The position numbers and the translations under genes were made by a program. The notes beneath the pieces were generated by a model. The model was not told the origin of the DNA. It did not search any database and saw only the letters and a program-made list of their open reading frames with translations. A stretch of 64,000 bases of DNA, from the NCBI GenBank assembly GCA_017446745.1, contig JAFSQF010000073.1, forward strand, positions 28,807 to 92,806. The letters are read 5' to 3'. Below, in pieces: positions 12,154 through 21,329 of the stretch (position 1 is its first letter; every line of letters begins with the position of its first letter). The stretch comes from Bacteroidales bacterium. Its GTDB lineage: Bacteria; Bacteroidota; Bacteroidia; Bacteroidales; P3.

Positions 12154-14961
12154 ATGTCCACGTTCCTACATTCCGTGGCTCAGCGCATTTTCAACGAACG
12201 CGACGGCCAGCTACAAGACATCAGCGTAGTGTTCAACAACCGGCGCGCCGGCCTGTTCCTGCAACAACAATTCCTGACGCTCTCCAAGCAACCTTTCTTC
12301 ATGCCACAGATACAGGGCATGGACGATTTGGTGGCTCATCTCGGCAAGCTGCAAATAGTGCCTCACGAATTCCTTCTTTTTGAGCTCTTCGACATCCATC
12401 GTAACCTGGAAGGCATAGAACAACGTTTTGACACCTTCGAGGAGTTCATGCCTTTCGGCGAAATGCTTCTCACCGACTTTTCCGAGGTAGACCTCTACCG
12501 CGTCGACGCTCGAAGTCTCTTCAACAATCTCCACGACCTCAAACGCCTCGGCGAATGGGACATTTCCGGCAAACCCCTGACCCCATTCCAAGAGAAATAC
12601 CTCAACTTCTTCCGTTCGCTGCACCGTTACTATTCCCTCTTCCGGCAACGCCTGGAAGACAAGCAACAGGCCTACGCCGGCATGGCCTACCGCCACGTGG
12701 CCGACAACATCGACCATCTTACATCGCTCATCGACTACCGTCACATTTATTTTGTGGGCTTTAATGCTCTATCCGACAGCGAAGCAGCAATCATCAAGCA
12801 CCTCTCCGAAACAGGGATGGCAACACTGATCTGCGATGGCGACGACTACTACTTCGCCGACAACCGCCAGGAAGCGGGCAACTTCCTGCGAAAAAACGCT
12901 CCGCACTTCTCCGGAATAGGCAATTTTGAAAAAAACTTCGCTTCCCACAACAAAACCATCCACATCGTCAACTGCCCGGAAAACGTGCTACAGTCCAAGG
13001 CCCTCGGGACTGTCCTCGGCTCGCACCTGAATTCCGCAGAAGACCGCAGAATACAAGACAGCGCCATAGTCCTGGCCGACGAGCAACTGCTGCTGCCTGT
13101 GCTCAACTCGCTGCCTCCTACGGTAAGCTCAACCAATGTCACCATGGGCTTCCCCTATCCCCACACCGAAATACACGCGCTGTTCACGAAAATATTCTCG
13201 CTCTACACCAACAGCCGCAAAGATTCTTTCTACCACAGAGACATCCTTGCCATCTGTGGCGACAATATTATGTGCCGACTGCTTGCAACCAACAACTTGT
13301 ATCATACCGTCAGCAAACAAATTGCCGACCTGAAGTTAATCTACGCCAACAGAGCGGAAATCGCGTCAATCATAAACGATATAACCGACAGCAAGGAAAT
13401 ACTTTACCTTTTCGACAACCCCAAACCCACCGTTGCCAACATTCTCGGCATTCTGAAGAAGACAATTTCCCTCATATTGAATTCCACCCACTTGCAACTC
13501 AGGACGATAGAAAAAGAATCGCTGGCTTGTGCTGTCCAGATTGTTGACTATATCGTTTCTATCCAGGAGGGGTTTGAATATTTCCAAAGTCCCGACACCC
13601 TACAGCGTATCTACCAGCGTATTGCACAGCGCCGGAACGTGGCATTCTATGGCGAGCCTCTTCAGGGGCTGCAAATCCTCGGCATGCTTGAAACACGCAA
13701 CCTCGACTTCGACACAATATACCTGCTCTCGCTCAACGAGGGCACCCTTCCAGGAGGACGCAAAGACAACTCACTGATTCCATTATCTTTAAAAAAAGCA
13801 TTCGGACTGCCCACCTACGAAGAGAAAGACTCCGTCTACGCCTATAATTTCTTCCGTCTCCTTCAGCGTTGCCACGAGGCCTGGCTGTTCTTCTGCTCCG
13901 ATTCGGAAGGCGTGGGGAAAGGAGAGCCCAGCCGCTTCATCCTACAGCTCAAGGATGAAATGGCACCACGCCTGCCCAACATCACTATTATAGAACATTC
14001 AGCCCAAGCCAACAACCTTGGAGGCACAGCAGCAAAACAAACGACGGTGATAAAAGATGCCAACACCCTCAAGCGGTTGGAACAAATGGCAAATCGAGGT
14101 CTATCGCCCTCCGCCCTAAACCGATACCGACAATGTCCGATGTTCTTTTTTCAGCAAGACATTCTGGGCGCTCGCGAACAGGAAGAGGTAAGCGAACAAC
14201 TCGAGGCCAACGAACTCGGCACTTTCATCCATGCCATCCTGTGCGACATCTACAACGTTGACCCCAACGGAACTATAAAGAAAGAAACGCTAACCAAATG
14301 TTTGGAAGATATCGATGCCATGGTTGACGAGCGCTACCGCGATGAAATGCTTAAAGGACGCGACCCCGAAGGGAAAAACCACATCTACGGCGAAGTGGCA
14401 AAAATGGAGCTGCGGCATTTCCTAAAGAAAGAGATAGAGCTCCTGGACCAGGGGCATACCATCCAAATCCTACTCACGGAAGGGGAACTGAAGATGCCGC
14501 TAACAGTAGAGTACCCCAACACAAGCCTTTCCGTCAATATTTTAGGCGTCACAGACCGAGTGGACCGCCTTGACGGCAATCTGCGTATCGCCGACTACAA
14601 ATCGGGCAACGTCAACGAGGCTGAACTGTCGGTCACCGACGCCAAGCTTGCCGACCACAACATCCCCGACAAATGGTTTCAGGTGATGACCTATGCCTGG
14701 CTCTATTGCCGTTCAAACCATTACAACGGCGACTTCCAGTCGGGCATTTTCCCGCTCCGTGCTTTGGGGAAAAATTTCATGCCCGCATCATGGAACAAGA
14801 AAAACATATTCGATTTCAACGACATTGACAATTTTGAACAATTGCTGAACGAAATGCTTAGCGAAATGTACGACCCTTCGGCACCTATAGTCGCCACACC
14901 CTCCAAGAAGAGCTGCGAGCACTGCCCCTTCGCACCATCATGCCCCGACGCTATATCATAA
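12154..14961 (+). CDS. AddB-like PD-(D/E)XK nuclease with Fe-S cluster cysteines
   Basis: A 935-residue protein. The N-terminus (ISVVFNNRRAGLFLQQQFL) matches the AddB helicase-like domain with a degenerate nucleotide site. The C-terminal nuclease has GTFIHAIL near 689, VTDRVDRLDG and ADYKSGN with Asp/Lys near 813. Four cysteines, about 660 (QCPMFF), 921, 924 and 930 (CEHCPFAPSC), match the iron-sulfur staple of AddB-type nucleases. AddB pairs with AddA helicase-nuclease in double-strand-break resection and RecA loading. No addA is beside it; the neighbours are the polysaccharide operon and a lipoprotein gene. Function is therefore assigned by domain architecture. Confidence 0.85.
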   Translation: MSTFLHSVAQRIFNERDGQLQDISVVFNNRRAGLFLQQQFLTLSKQPFFMPQIQGMDDLVAHLGKLQIVPHEFLLFELFDIHRNLEGIEQRFDTFEEFMPFGEMLLTDFSEVDLYRVDARSLFNNLHDLKRLGEWDISGKPLTPFQEKYLNFFRSLHRYYSLFRQRLEDKQQAYAGMAYRHVADNIDHLTSLIDYRHIYFVGFNALSDSEAAIIKHLSETGMATLICDGDDYYFADNRQEAGNFLRKNAPHFSGIGNFEKNFASHNKTIHIVNCPENVLQSKALGTVLGSHLNSAEDRRIQDSAIVLADEQLLLPVLNSLPPTVSSTNVTMGFPYPHTEIHALFTKIFSLYTNSRKDSFYHRDILAICGDNIMCRLLATNNLYHTVSKQIADLKLIYANRAEIASIINDITDSKEILYLFDNPKPTVANILGILKKTISLILNSTHLQLRTIEKESLACAVQIVDYIVSIQEGFEYFQSPDTLQRIYQRIAQRRNVAFYGEPLQGLQILGMLETRNLDFDTIYLLSLNEGTLPGGRKDNSLIPLSLKKAFGLPTYEEKDSVYAYNFFRLLQRCHEAWLFFCSDSEGVGKGEPSRFILQLKDEMAPRLPNITIIEHSAQANNLGGTAAKQTTVIKDANTLKRLEQMANRGLSPSALNRYRQCPMFFFQQDILGAREQEEVSEQLEANELGTFIHAILCDIYNVDPNGTIKKETLTKCLEDIDAMVDERYRDEMLKGRDPEGKNHIYGEVAKMELRHFLKKEIELLDQGHTIQILLTEGELKMPLTVEYPNTSLSVNILGVTDRVDRLDGNLRIADYKSGNVNEAELSVTDAKLADHNIPDKWFQVMTYAWLYCRSNHYNGDFQSGIFPLRALGKNFMPASWNKKNIFDFNDIDNFEQLLNEMLSEMYDPSAPIVATPSKKSCEHCPFAPSCPDAIS

Positions 14962-15115
14962 GGTTAACTCACCAAATTACAACAATCATCCACAACCGCC
15001 CACCATCACCCCGAACCATGAGCGACATCGTCATTCTGGGCGAATTTTTCTGTGCCGAAGCAGTCAATTCTAAATTTTTAGTTGCACGACAATATATCTA
15101 TTTAAAAAAAATATG

Positions 15116-15123
15116 TAAATTTG
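15116..15123 (+). promoter_or_regulatory. Candidate -7 box TAAATTTG
   Basis: TAAATTTG matches the Bacteroidetes -7 consensus TAnnTTTG and lies about 120 bp upstream of the lipoprotein gene at 15246, at the end of an AT-rich stretch. No convincing -33 element is spaced correctly. Confidence 0.5.
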
Positions 15124-15245
15124 CATTTTGGTATTTAAGTGTACAATGCCATTAAATAAACTATAATTCAATTCGCTACATATTCCACGAGCAAAGAATA
15201 AAACCCAGATACGGGCACATAAAACATAGCAACGAATACTTCGAT

Positions 15246-17066
15246 ATGAAAAAATCCATCTTATCCCTCTTTCTGGTATCCCTCCTTCTGGTGGGTTGCA
15301 ATGGCCTTTCAAAAATGAAGTCCAACAGTAGTAAAGTACGCTACCAAGCCACTCCCAACCCTGTTGAGACACGCGACGATAAGGTTATGGTAAAATTCGT
15401 AGGCTCAATACCGGAGAAATATTTCAACAAAGGATGCGCCGTTTTCATACAGCCCGTGTTCACCTGGGAGGGCGGTTCCATACCCCTCGAGCCCATCACC
15501 CTTAAGGGCGAGAACGTCAACGGCGAGGGTATCACCATCAACTACGAGAATGGAGGCCGTTTCACCTACAGCGACGAGCTCGACTTCAAACCCGGGATGG
15601 AGACAGGACGCGTAACCTTAGCCCCCGTAGGCTACAAAGCCTCAACCACCGACGACGAGGCCAAATTCGCCGAGGATATCCAATACGCCACCAAGACATT
15701 CCCCACGGTGCTCATCTCCGACGGCGTCAACACCACCTCCACATGGGTCAACATCCGCGGCAACATCTCCATATCGCCCATAAACTACAATAAGACCCAA
15801 GGAGTTATTGAGACAGCAGACATATACTTCCCCAACGGGCTGTCGACGTTGGACTGGAACTTCCAGATGAACCGCACATTCAACACCAAGGCACAGCTCG
15901 AAGACCTCCGCCGCATCATGCTCGAGAACGGCCTTCCCAAACAAATAACCATCACAGGATGGGCATCGCCCGAGGGCGAGGAGACCAACAACGTGGGCGT
16001 CAGCAAGAACCGCGCCGAAGTGGCCACAGTCCAAATCAAACGCGTCCTCGACGATGTCCTCAACACCATGGCGTCGCGCAAGCAGGTGCCTGCCTACGAG
16101 GTTGACCACTACAAATATGAACTCATGAAACAGATAGTGATATCCACTCGCTCGGCCGGCGAAGACTGGGTGCACTTCGTCATCATGGTGGAAGAATCGG
16201 ACATTCAGGACAAGCATGCCATCGTCAACATCGTCGAAACGCAGCAGAACCTCATCAAACGTGAGCAGATGATAAAGAACATGGCCGACACCTACACCCA
16301 GCTCCATACCGACATCTTCCCCAACCTGCGCCGCGCCCAGATTGCCCTCTACTACTCCGAGGCCCGCAAAACAGACCCCGAGCTGGCAAAACAGGCCTCG
16401 CTCAACCCCGCAAAACTGACCTTCGATGAGCTGATGTACGCGGCATATATCAACTACAACTACGAGACAAAACTGAAATACTACAAATGGGCCACCGAGA
16501 ACTATAGCGCCGAATGGGCCGCATGGAACAACGCCGGAGCCGTGTCGTTCTATCTGGGCGACTACCCCGAAGCGGAGCGTTACCTCAACCAAGCCCGTCA
16601 GCTCAACCCCCACAACCCCGACGTCCTCAACAACACCGGTTTGCTATGCCTGGCACAGAAAGACTACGCCCTCGCCAAATACTATTTCGAAGAGGCTGAA
16701 CGCCAAGGCAGCACCGACGCTGAAACCAACCTCCACATCCTCAACCTGAAGCGCGGCAACTACAAGGAAGCCGAAAAGCAGCTGAAAGGCACATCATGCA
16801 ACTACAATCTGGCTTTCGCACAACTTATGAACGGCGAAACGAGCAACAGCATCCGTACCCTTGACTGCTGCCTGGACCAGAATGCCGACGTCTACTACCT
16901 TCGCGCCATAGCCTACGCCCGCCTTGGCGACAAAGCCAACTGCCTGAAAAACCTTAAAGTGGCGTGCGACGAGGTGTACAACTACAAAGAACGCGCAGCC
17001 GTTGACGTGGAATTTAAGCCCTATTGGGACGACGAAGAATTTAAACTCATCGTAAAACTCTGGTAA
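15246..17066 (+). CDS. Outer-membrane lipoprotein with OmpA-like and TPR regions
   Basis: A 606-residue protein with a clear lipobox (LLLVGC, Cys18). A central segment reads ITITGWASPEGEETNN followed by SKNRAEVATVQIKRVL, the conserved core of OmpA-like peptidoglycan-binding domains (about residues 235-270). The C-terminal third consists of tetratricopeptide repeats (AAWNNAGAVSFYLGDYPEAERYLNQARQ; PDVLNNTGLLCLAQKDYALAKYYFEEAE). It probably tethers the outer membrane to peptidoglycan or scaffolds a periplasmic complex; the specific role is unknown. It heads a four-gene overlapping run: its TAA shares a base with the pssA start. Confidence 0.8.
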   Translation: MKKSILSLFLVSLLLVGCNGLSKMKSNSSKVRYQATPNPVETRDDKVMVKFVGSIPEKYFNKGCAVFIQPVFTWEGGSIPLEPITLKGENVNGEGITINYENGGRFTYSDELDFKPGMETGRVTLAPVGYKASTTDDEAKFAEDIQYATKTFPTVLISDGVNTTSTWVNIRGNISISPINYNKTQGVIETADIYFPNGLSTLDWNFQMNRTFNTKAQLEDLRRIMLENGLPKQITITGWASPEGEETNNVGVSKNRAEVATVQIKRVLDDVLNTMASRKQVPAYEVDHYKYELMKQIVISTRSAGEDWVHFVIMVEESDIQDKHAIVNIVETQQNLIKREQMIKNMADTYTQLHTDIFPNLRRAQIALYYSEARKTDPELAKQASLNPAKLTFDELMYAAYINYNYETKLKYYKWATENYSAEWAAWNNAGAVSFYLGDYPEAERYLNQARQLNPHNPDVLNNTGLLCLAQKDYALAKYYFEEAERQGSTDAETNLHILNLKRGNYKEAEKQLKGTSCNYNLAFAQLMNGETSNSIRTLDCCLDQNADVYYLRAIAYARLGDKANCLKNLKVACDEVYNYKERAAVDVEFKPYWDDEEFKLIVKLW

Positions 17067-17791
17067 TGAGAAAACAAATCCCCAACCTCATAACACTCTG
17101 CAACCTCCTTTGCGGAGTGTTTTCTTGTTTGTTGGCATATGAAGCAACATTGCACCTTGCCGCATTATTTATCTGCCTTGGTATCTTTTTCGACTTTTTC
17201 GACGGCATGGCCGCACGCCTGCTGGGTGTGGCGTCACCGCTCGGCAAAGAGCTCGACTCGCTGGCCGACGTCGTCACCAGCGGCGTGGCCCCGGGACTAA
17301 TCCTTAACGTCATCTTGGCACAAATCACCGACATTCAATGGCTCAAATACACGGCATTGCTCATACCTCTCTTTGCTGCCTACCGCCTCGCTAAATTCAA
17401 CCTCGACACACGTCAAAGCCACAGCTTCCTGGGACTCCCAGCGCCCGCCAACGCCTTGATATGGGTAAGCATAGCTTTATTCTGCCGACTACCTTACAAC
17501 AACGACGACCTTTTTGCCGGAACCCACACCACGCTGGCCATCATCCTCGCCATCGTCTCGCTGGTCGCCAACATTCTGATGATAAGCGAAATCCCAATGT
17601 TCTCCCTGAAATTCAACTTCAAGGATATGTCGTGGAAAACCAACTCAATACAATACTCTTTCTTGGCTGGAAGTGCCGTCATCGTTGTTCTAAGCATAGC
17701 CATTCACGCCTTCTGGCTCAGCATTTCGTTCATAATATTCTGGTATATCCTCTTTTCAATCGTCACACGCAAGCATCATCATGCCCACTGA
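17066..17791 (+). CDS. pssA: CDP-diacylglycerol--serine O-phosphatidyltransferase
   Basis: A 241-residue membrane enzyme with the CDP-alcohol phosphatidyltransferase signature DGMAARLLGVASPLGKELD then SLAD near residues 50-75 (Dx2DGx2ARx8Gx3Dx3D). Six or so hydrophobic segments follow, including LTLCNLLCGVFSCLLAYEA-type N-terminal helices. It makes phosphatidylserine, the precursor of phosphatidylethanolamine, at the inner membrane. The start codon overlaps the upstream stop by one base, and queA starts before this gene ends. Confidence 0.95.
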   Translation: MRKQIPNLITLCNLLCGVFSCLLAYEATLHLAALFICLGIFFDFFDGMAARLLGVASPLGKELDSLADVVTSGVAPGLILNVILAQITDIQWLKYTALLIPLFAAYRLAKFNLDTRQSHSFLGLPAPANALIWVSIALFCRLPYNNDDLFAGTHTTLAIILAIVSLVANILMISEIPMFSLKFNFKDMSWKTNSIQYSFLAGSAVIVVLSIAIHAFWLSISFIIFWYILFSIVTRKHHHAH

Positions 17792-18998
17792 CCCCCACAA
17801 CATAACCATAGCCGACTACGACTATCCCCTGCCCGACAGCCGCATAGCCAAATACCCTCTGGCACAACGCGACCAATCGAAACTTTTAGTATTCAAAGAC
17901 GGCATAATTACCGAGACGACATTCTTCCGCATCCCCGACCTGTTGCCTCCCGACGCCATGCTGCTATTCAACGACACCCGCGTCATCCACGCACGCCTCC
18001 TTTTCCGCAAGCCCACAGGTTCGGTCATAGAGATATTCTGCCTCGAGCCCCACAACCAACCTGTAGCAACGGCTTTTGAACAACGCAACCACAGCGAGTG
18101 GCTTTGCTTCATAGGCAACAACAAGAAATGGAAGTCGGGAAGTCTTTCGCTTGATTTCGAAATAAATAATACCACATGCACACTCCAAGCCACACGATGC
18201 GAAGCCGTGGGCAATGCATGGATAGTGGATTTTGAATGGACTGGCGGCATTCCTTTCGCCGAGGTTATTGATGCCGCAGGGAAAATACCACTGCCACCAT
18301 ACCTGCACCGCGACGCCGAAGAGAGCGACCGGCAACGCTACCAGACAGTCTATGCCCATCACGACGGCTCAGTGGCGGCACCTACAGCAGGCCTCCACTT
18401 CACCCCCTCTGTCCTCCACAGCTTGGAAAAGAAAGGAATAGCAACAGAATACATAACACTTCATGTCGGAGCTGGCACCTTCAAGCCAGTAAGTTCCGAC
18501 ACCATTGGCGAACACGAGATGCACGTGGAACCCGTGCACATCACCGCTGCCAACCTGCGCCACATCATAGCCCATAAAGGCCACCCCATCATCGCCGTGG
18601 GAACAACAACAGTGCGCACCCTCGAGAGCCTGTACTGGTTTGGCGTTCAGCTTCAGAGCAACCCCCAACTGGAGGCCATGCACGTAGGCCAATGGACACC
18701 CTACGAGCTTAGCACCGAAGGCATTGACCATACGCAGGCCTATGGAAACATTCTTGAATGGATGACACGCCACGGCATCGACCAATTCGACGGTGCCACA
18801 CAGCTGCTCATCGCGCCAGGATATACATACCATGTCGTCGATGGCCTTATCACCAATTTTCACCAGCCACGCAGCACTCTCCTGCTCCTCGTCTCGGCCA
18901 TGATTGGCGAGAAGTGGAGAGACTGTTACGGCTACGCCCTCCATCACGATTTCCGGTTCCTTAGCTATGGCGACAGTTGTCTACTCTTCCCGTCATGA
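17781..18998 (+). CDS. queA: tRNA preQ1(34) S-adenosylmethionine ribosyltransferase-isomerase
   Basis: A 405-residue QueA. Motifs include DYDYPLPDSRIAKYPLAQRDQSKLL (given here in part), LLFNDTRVIHARL, the AAPTAGLHFTPSVL signature, THVGAGTF-like LHVGAGTFKPV, EMHVEPVHI, and GTTTVRTLES. It transfers and isomerises the ribosyl group of SAM onto preQ1-modified tRNA to form epoxyqueuosine. Family members are usually 340-410 residues. Its start lies inside the end of pssA (11-bp overlap), and its stop overlaps the comF start as ATGA. Confidence 0.97.
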   Translation: MPTDPHNITIADYDYPLPDSRIAKYPLAQRDQSKLLVFKDGIITETTFFRIPDLLPPDAMLLFNDTRVIHARLLFRKPTGSVIEIFCLEPHNQPVATAFEQRNHSEWLCFIGNNKKWKSGSLSLDFEINNTTCTLQATRCEAVGNAWIVDFEWTGGIPFAEVIDAAGKIPLPPYLHRDAEESDRQRYQTVYAHHDGSVAAPTAGLHFTPSVLHSLEKKGIATEYITLHVGAGTFKPVSSDTIGEHEMHVEPVHITAANLRHIIAHKGHPIIAVGTTTVRTLESLYWFGVQLQSNPQLEAMHVGQWTPYELSTEGIDHTQAYGNILEWMTRHGIDQFDGATQLLIAPGYTYHVVDGLITNFHQPRSTLLLLVSAMIGEKWRDCYGYALHHDFRFLSYGDSCLLFPS

Positions 18999-19687
18999 AA
19001 TGGCTAAGCGATTTTGTGGGCCTTTTTTACCCTCGTGCATGCTCTGTGTGCGGAGCCACTCTGGTGGGCGACGAGCATGAGATATGCACCAGCTGCCTCC
19101 TACAGCTGCCTGAAGCCATCAGCGTTCCTTTGCCAGACAACTTTGTCGAGAAACGATTCTACGGACGTATCCCTTTGGCCCATGCCACGTCGCTCCTCAT
19201 CTTCAGTCGCAAAAGCAACGCCCAACGCATATTGCACCAGATAAAATACGCTGGCGACGAACCTCTGGCACGCTCTATGGGGCGTATGCTGGGCAACCGC
19301 CTGGCTGCAAGCCACCTATTCGACGATGTCGACCTTCTGATTCCCGTGCCCCTCCATCCACGCAAGGAGCGCCAAAGGGGCTACAACCAAAGCCTTCTGC
19401 TCTGTGAAGGCATCACGCAGACCTTTCCTCGCAAGATTTGCAGCGGCATCCTTATACGCCAACGCCACACCGACACGCAAACACATAAAAACCGACAACA
19501 ACGTCTTGAAAACATGAACGGAGTATTCACGGTGACAAATCCCGCAGTGCTTGAAGACAAACACGTGCTGCTTGTAGACGATGTTATCACCACAGGCGCA
19601 ACAACCGAGGCCTGCTGCAGTGCACTACAGACCGTGAGAGGCATCGTAATCAGCATAGCCTCGCTTGCCGTTGCCGGCGACACCTAA
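18995..19687 (+). CDS. comF: ComF-family phosphoribosyltransferase-like protein
   Basis: From the ATG at 18995, which overlaps the queA stop as ATGA, the protein has 230 residues. An in-frame ATG at 18977 would add six residues. An N-terminal zinc-finger-like module (CSVCGATLVGDEHEICTSC) is followed by a type I phosphoribosyltransferase fold: LLIPVPLHPRKERQRGYNQS and the PRPP-binding loop VLLVDDVITTGAT near the C-terminus. ComF proteins take part in DNA uptake in competent species and have a recombination-linked role elsewhere; the reaction is not established. It closes the overlapping operon. Confidence 0.9.
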   Translation: MKWLSDFVGLFYPRACSVCGATLVGDEHEICTSCLLQLPEAISVPLPDNFVEKRFYGRIPLAHATSLLIFSRKSNAQRILHQIKYAGDEPLARSMGRMLGNRLAASHLFDDVDLLIPVPLHPRKERQRGYNQSLLLCEGITQTFPRKICSGILIRQRHTDTQTHKNRQQRLENMNGVFTVTNPAVLEDKHVLLVDDVITTGATTEACCSALQTVRGIVISIASLAVAGDT

Positions 19688-19764
19688 TCCATCATTGTTC
19701 ATTGTACAGCAACATATTAGCTTAATGATGGCAACATGGTTGCAACAAAAAAATACTACAAACC

Positions 19765-19794
19765 ATTGGTTTTTCCATTTTTTTCTTATCTTCG
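19765..19794 (+). promoter_or_regulatory. Candidate promoter of pyrH
   Basis: ATTG at 19765-19768 and TATCTTCG at 19787-19794 are separated by 18 bp, close to the Bacteroidetes TTTG/TAnnTTTG pattern with one change in each box. It lies 72 bp upstream of pyrH in an AT-rich 178-bp intergenic gap. Confidence 0.55.
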
Positions 19795-19865
19795 TAGTCT
19801 GAAAACCATATCGCCATATTTTACCAAGAAATTATAAACCATTCCATTAAATCAAAAAACGCGTC

Positions 19866-20573
19866 ATGAAATACAACCGTGTTCTTCTTAAATTGAGCGG
19901 CGAATCGCTCATGGGTTCCCAAAGTTATGGCATCGACCCCACCATGCTTGAACAATATGCCAAAGACATTAAAGAGGCGGTGGACAATCACGTAGAGGTT
20001 GCCATAGTCATCGGTGGTGGCAACATCTTCCGCGGCCTCAGCGGAGCAGCCCAAGGCATGGACCGCGTTCAGGGAGACTATATGGGCATGCTTGCCACAC
20101 TCATCAACAGCATGGCGCTGCAGGCAGAGCTTGAGAAGCAGGGGCTTCGCACCGAGCTCCTCAGCGGTCTGGCCATCGAGCCTATCTGCAAAGAGATGAG
20201 CCGCCGGCGCGCCATAGAGGCTATGCAGGAAGGCAAAGTTGTCATCATAGGTGGCGGGAGCGGCAACCCGTTCTTCACCACCGACACTGCCTCGGCACTC
20301 CGTGCCGTGGAAATCAAGGCCGACGCCATCCTTAAGGGCACACGCGTCAATGGCGTCTACACCGCCGACCCCGAGAAAGACCCCACAGCAACCAAATACA
20401 CCACCCTTACGTTTCAAGAGGCCCTAAGCAAAAAACTCAAAATTATGGACCTCACCGCCTTCGCCCTCTGCGAGGAAAACAAACTGCCAATCTATGTGTT
20501 CGACATGAACAAGCCCGGCAACCTCCTTCGCGTAGTCTCCGGCCAGCCCATCGGCACGGAAGTATACAACTAA
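19866..20573 (+). CDS. pyrH: UMP kinase
   Basis: A 235-residue bacterial UMP kinase of the amino-acid-kinase fold. LKLSGESLMG at the N-terminus, VIGGGNIFRGL, the GGGSGNPFFTTDTASALRA phosphate-binding segment (residues ~130-148) and KGTRVNGVYTADPEKDP are all present. It phosphorylates UMP to UDP in pyrimidine nucleotide synthesis and is normally a UTP-inhibited hexamer. It lies upstream of frr, the common pyrH-frr arrangement, though here a repeat array separates them. Confidence 0.97.
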   Translation: MKYNRVLLKLSGESLMGSQSYGIDPTMLEQYAKDIKEAVDNHVEVAIVIGGGNIFRGLSGAAQGMDRVQGDYMGMLATLINSMALQAELEKQGLRTELLSGLAIEPICKEMSRRRAIEAMQEGKVVIIGGGSGNPFFTTDTASALRAVEIKADAILKGTRVNGVYTADPEKDPTATKYTTLTFQEALSKKLKIMDLTAFALCEENKLPIYVFDMNKPGNLLRVVSGQPIGTEVYN

Positions 20574-20580
20574 CGAAATT

Positions 20581-20716
20581 TTCGATGCTTCGTGATTTCG
20601 ATGCTTCGATATTTCGATGCTTCGATGTTTCGATACTTCGATATCTCGATATCTCGTGATTTCGATATTTCGATATTTCGATGCCGCGACACTTCGATGC
20701 CACGATGTTTCGATGC
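20581..20716. repeat. 17-unit octamer tandem array (consensus TTCGATRY)
   Basis: From 20581 the sequence divides without a slip into 17 consecutive 8-bp units: mainly TTCGATGC, TTCGATAT, TTCGATAC or TTCGATGT. Deviant units still keep the CG (TTCGTGAT, CTCGATAT, CTCGTGAT, CGCGACAC, CACGATGT). Most units contain the palindrome TCGA. It fills most of the 190-bp gap between pyrH and frr and is followed by an A-rich leader. Long shadow frames in it are periodic (8 residues per 24 bp) and are not genes. Confidence 0.95.
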
Positions 20717-20763
20717 CGCAAAAAAAATAAAAATAAAAAAATCTAAAATAAAATCCACATATC

Positions 20764-21327
20764 ATGAACGACCTATCAAAAGCTTGCATTGACGAAGCCA
20801 ATCAAACCATGAAAAGTGCCATCAATTTCCTTGAACTGGAACTGGCAAAAATCCGCGCCGGCAAGGCTAATCCCGGCATGCTCGACGGTGTGAAGATTGA
20901 CTATTACGGCGCCCCCACAGAAATCAGCCAAGCCGCCAACATCAGCACCCCCGACGCCCGCAGCATCATCATCCAACCATGGGACAAGTCCATCGTCGGA
21001 GCTATCAATAAAGCCATCCTTGACGCCAATCTGGGCTTCACACCCCGTCATGAAGGCGACATTCTGCGCATCGTCATCCCTCCGCTCACCGAGGAACGCC
21101 GCAAGGAGCTCTCTAAGGCCGCCAAAACTGAGGTGGAAAACAGCAAGGTGAATATCCGTAACGCCCGTCGCAATGTCATGGACAAGGTCAAGAAACTCAA
21201 AGACAAATCCGTTCCCGAAGACGAGGTGAAACAGGTGGAGAAAGAAATTCAGGACGTCACCGACAAATTCATTGGCGAATGCGACAAAATCTATGCCGCC
21301 AAGGAGAAAGAAATCATGACAGTCTGA
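20764..21327 (+). CDS. frr: Ribosome recycling factor
   Basis: A 187-residue RRF with the standard length and motifs: ELAKIRAGKANPGMLDGVKIDYYG near residues 26-49, ISTPDARSIIIQPWDKS, GFTPRHEGDILRIVIPPLTEERR and the C-terminal three-helix bundle ending CDKIYAAKEKEIM. With EF-G it splits post-termination ribosomes. The octamer array and a 45-bp A-rich leader lie immediately upstream. birA follows after 2 bp. Confidence 0.97.
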   Translation: MNDLSKACIDEANQTMKSAINFLELELAKIRAGKANPGMLDGVKIDYYGAPTEISQAANISTPDARSIIIQPWDKSIVGAINKAILDANLGFTPRHEGDILRIVIPPLTEERRKELSKAAKTEVENSKVNIRNARRNVMDKVKKLKDKSVPEDEVKQVEKEIQDVTDKFIGECDKIYAAKEKEIMTV

Positions 21328-21329
21328 GA

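Noticed and set aside
12081-12235. Short plus-strand frame (ATG at about 12080) ahead of the AddB-like gene.
   Set aside because: It is out of frame, overlaps the AddB start and has no recognisable content.
20570-20801. Long periodic reading frames on the minus strand over the octamer array (residues such as SKYRNIEISK).
   Set aside because: They arise from the 8-bp period (8 residues per 24 bp), overlap pyrH and frr in the wrong direction and have no supporting start or homology.
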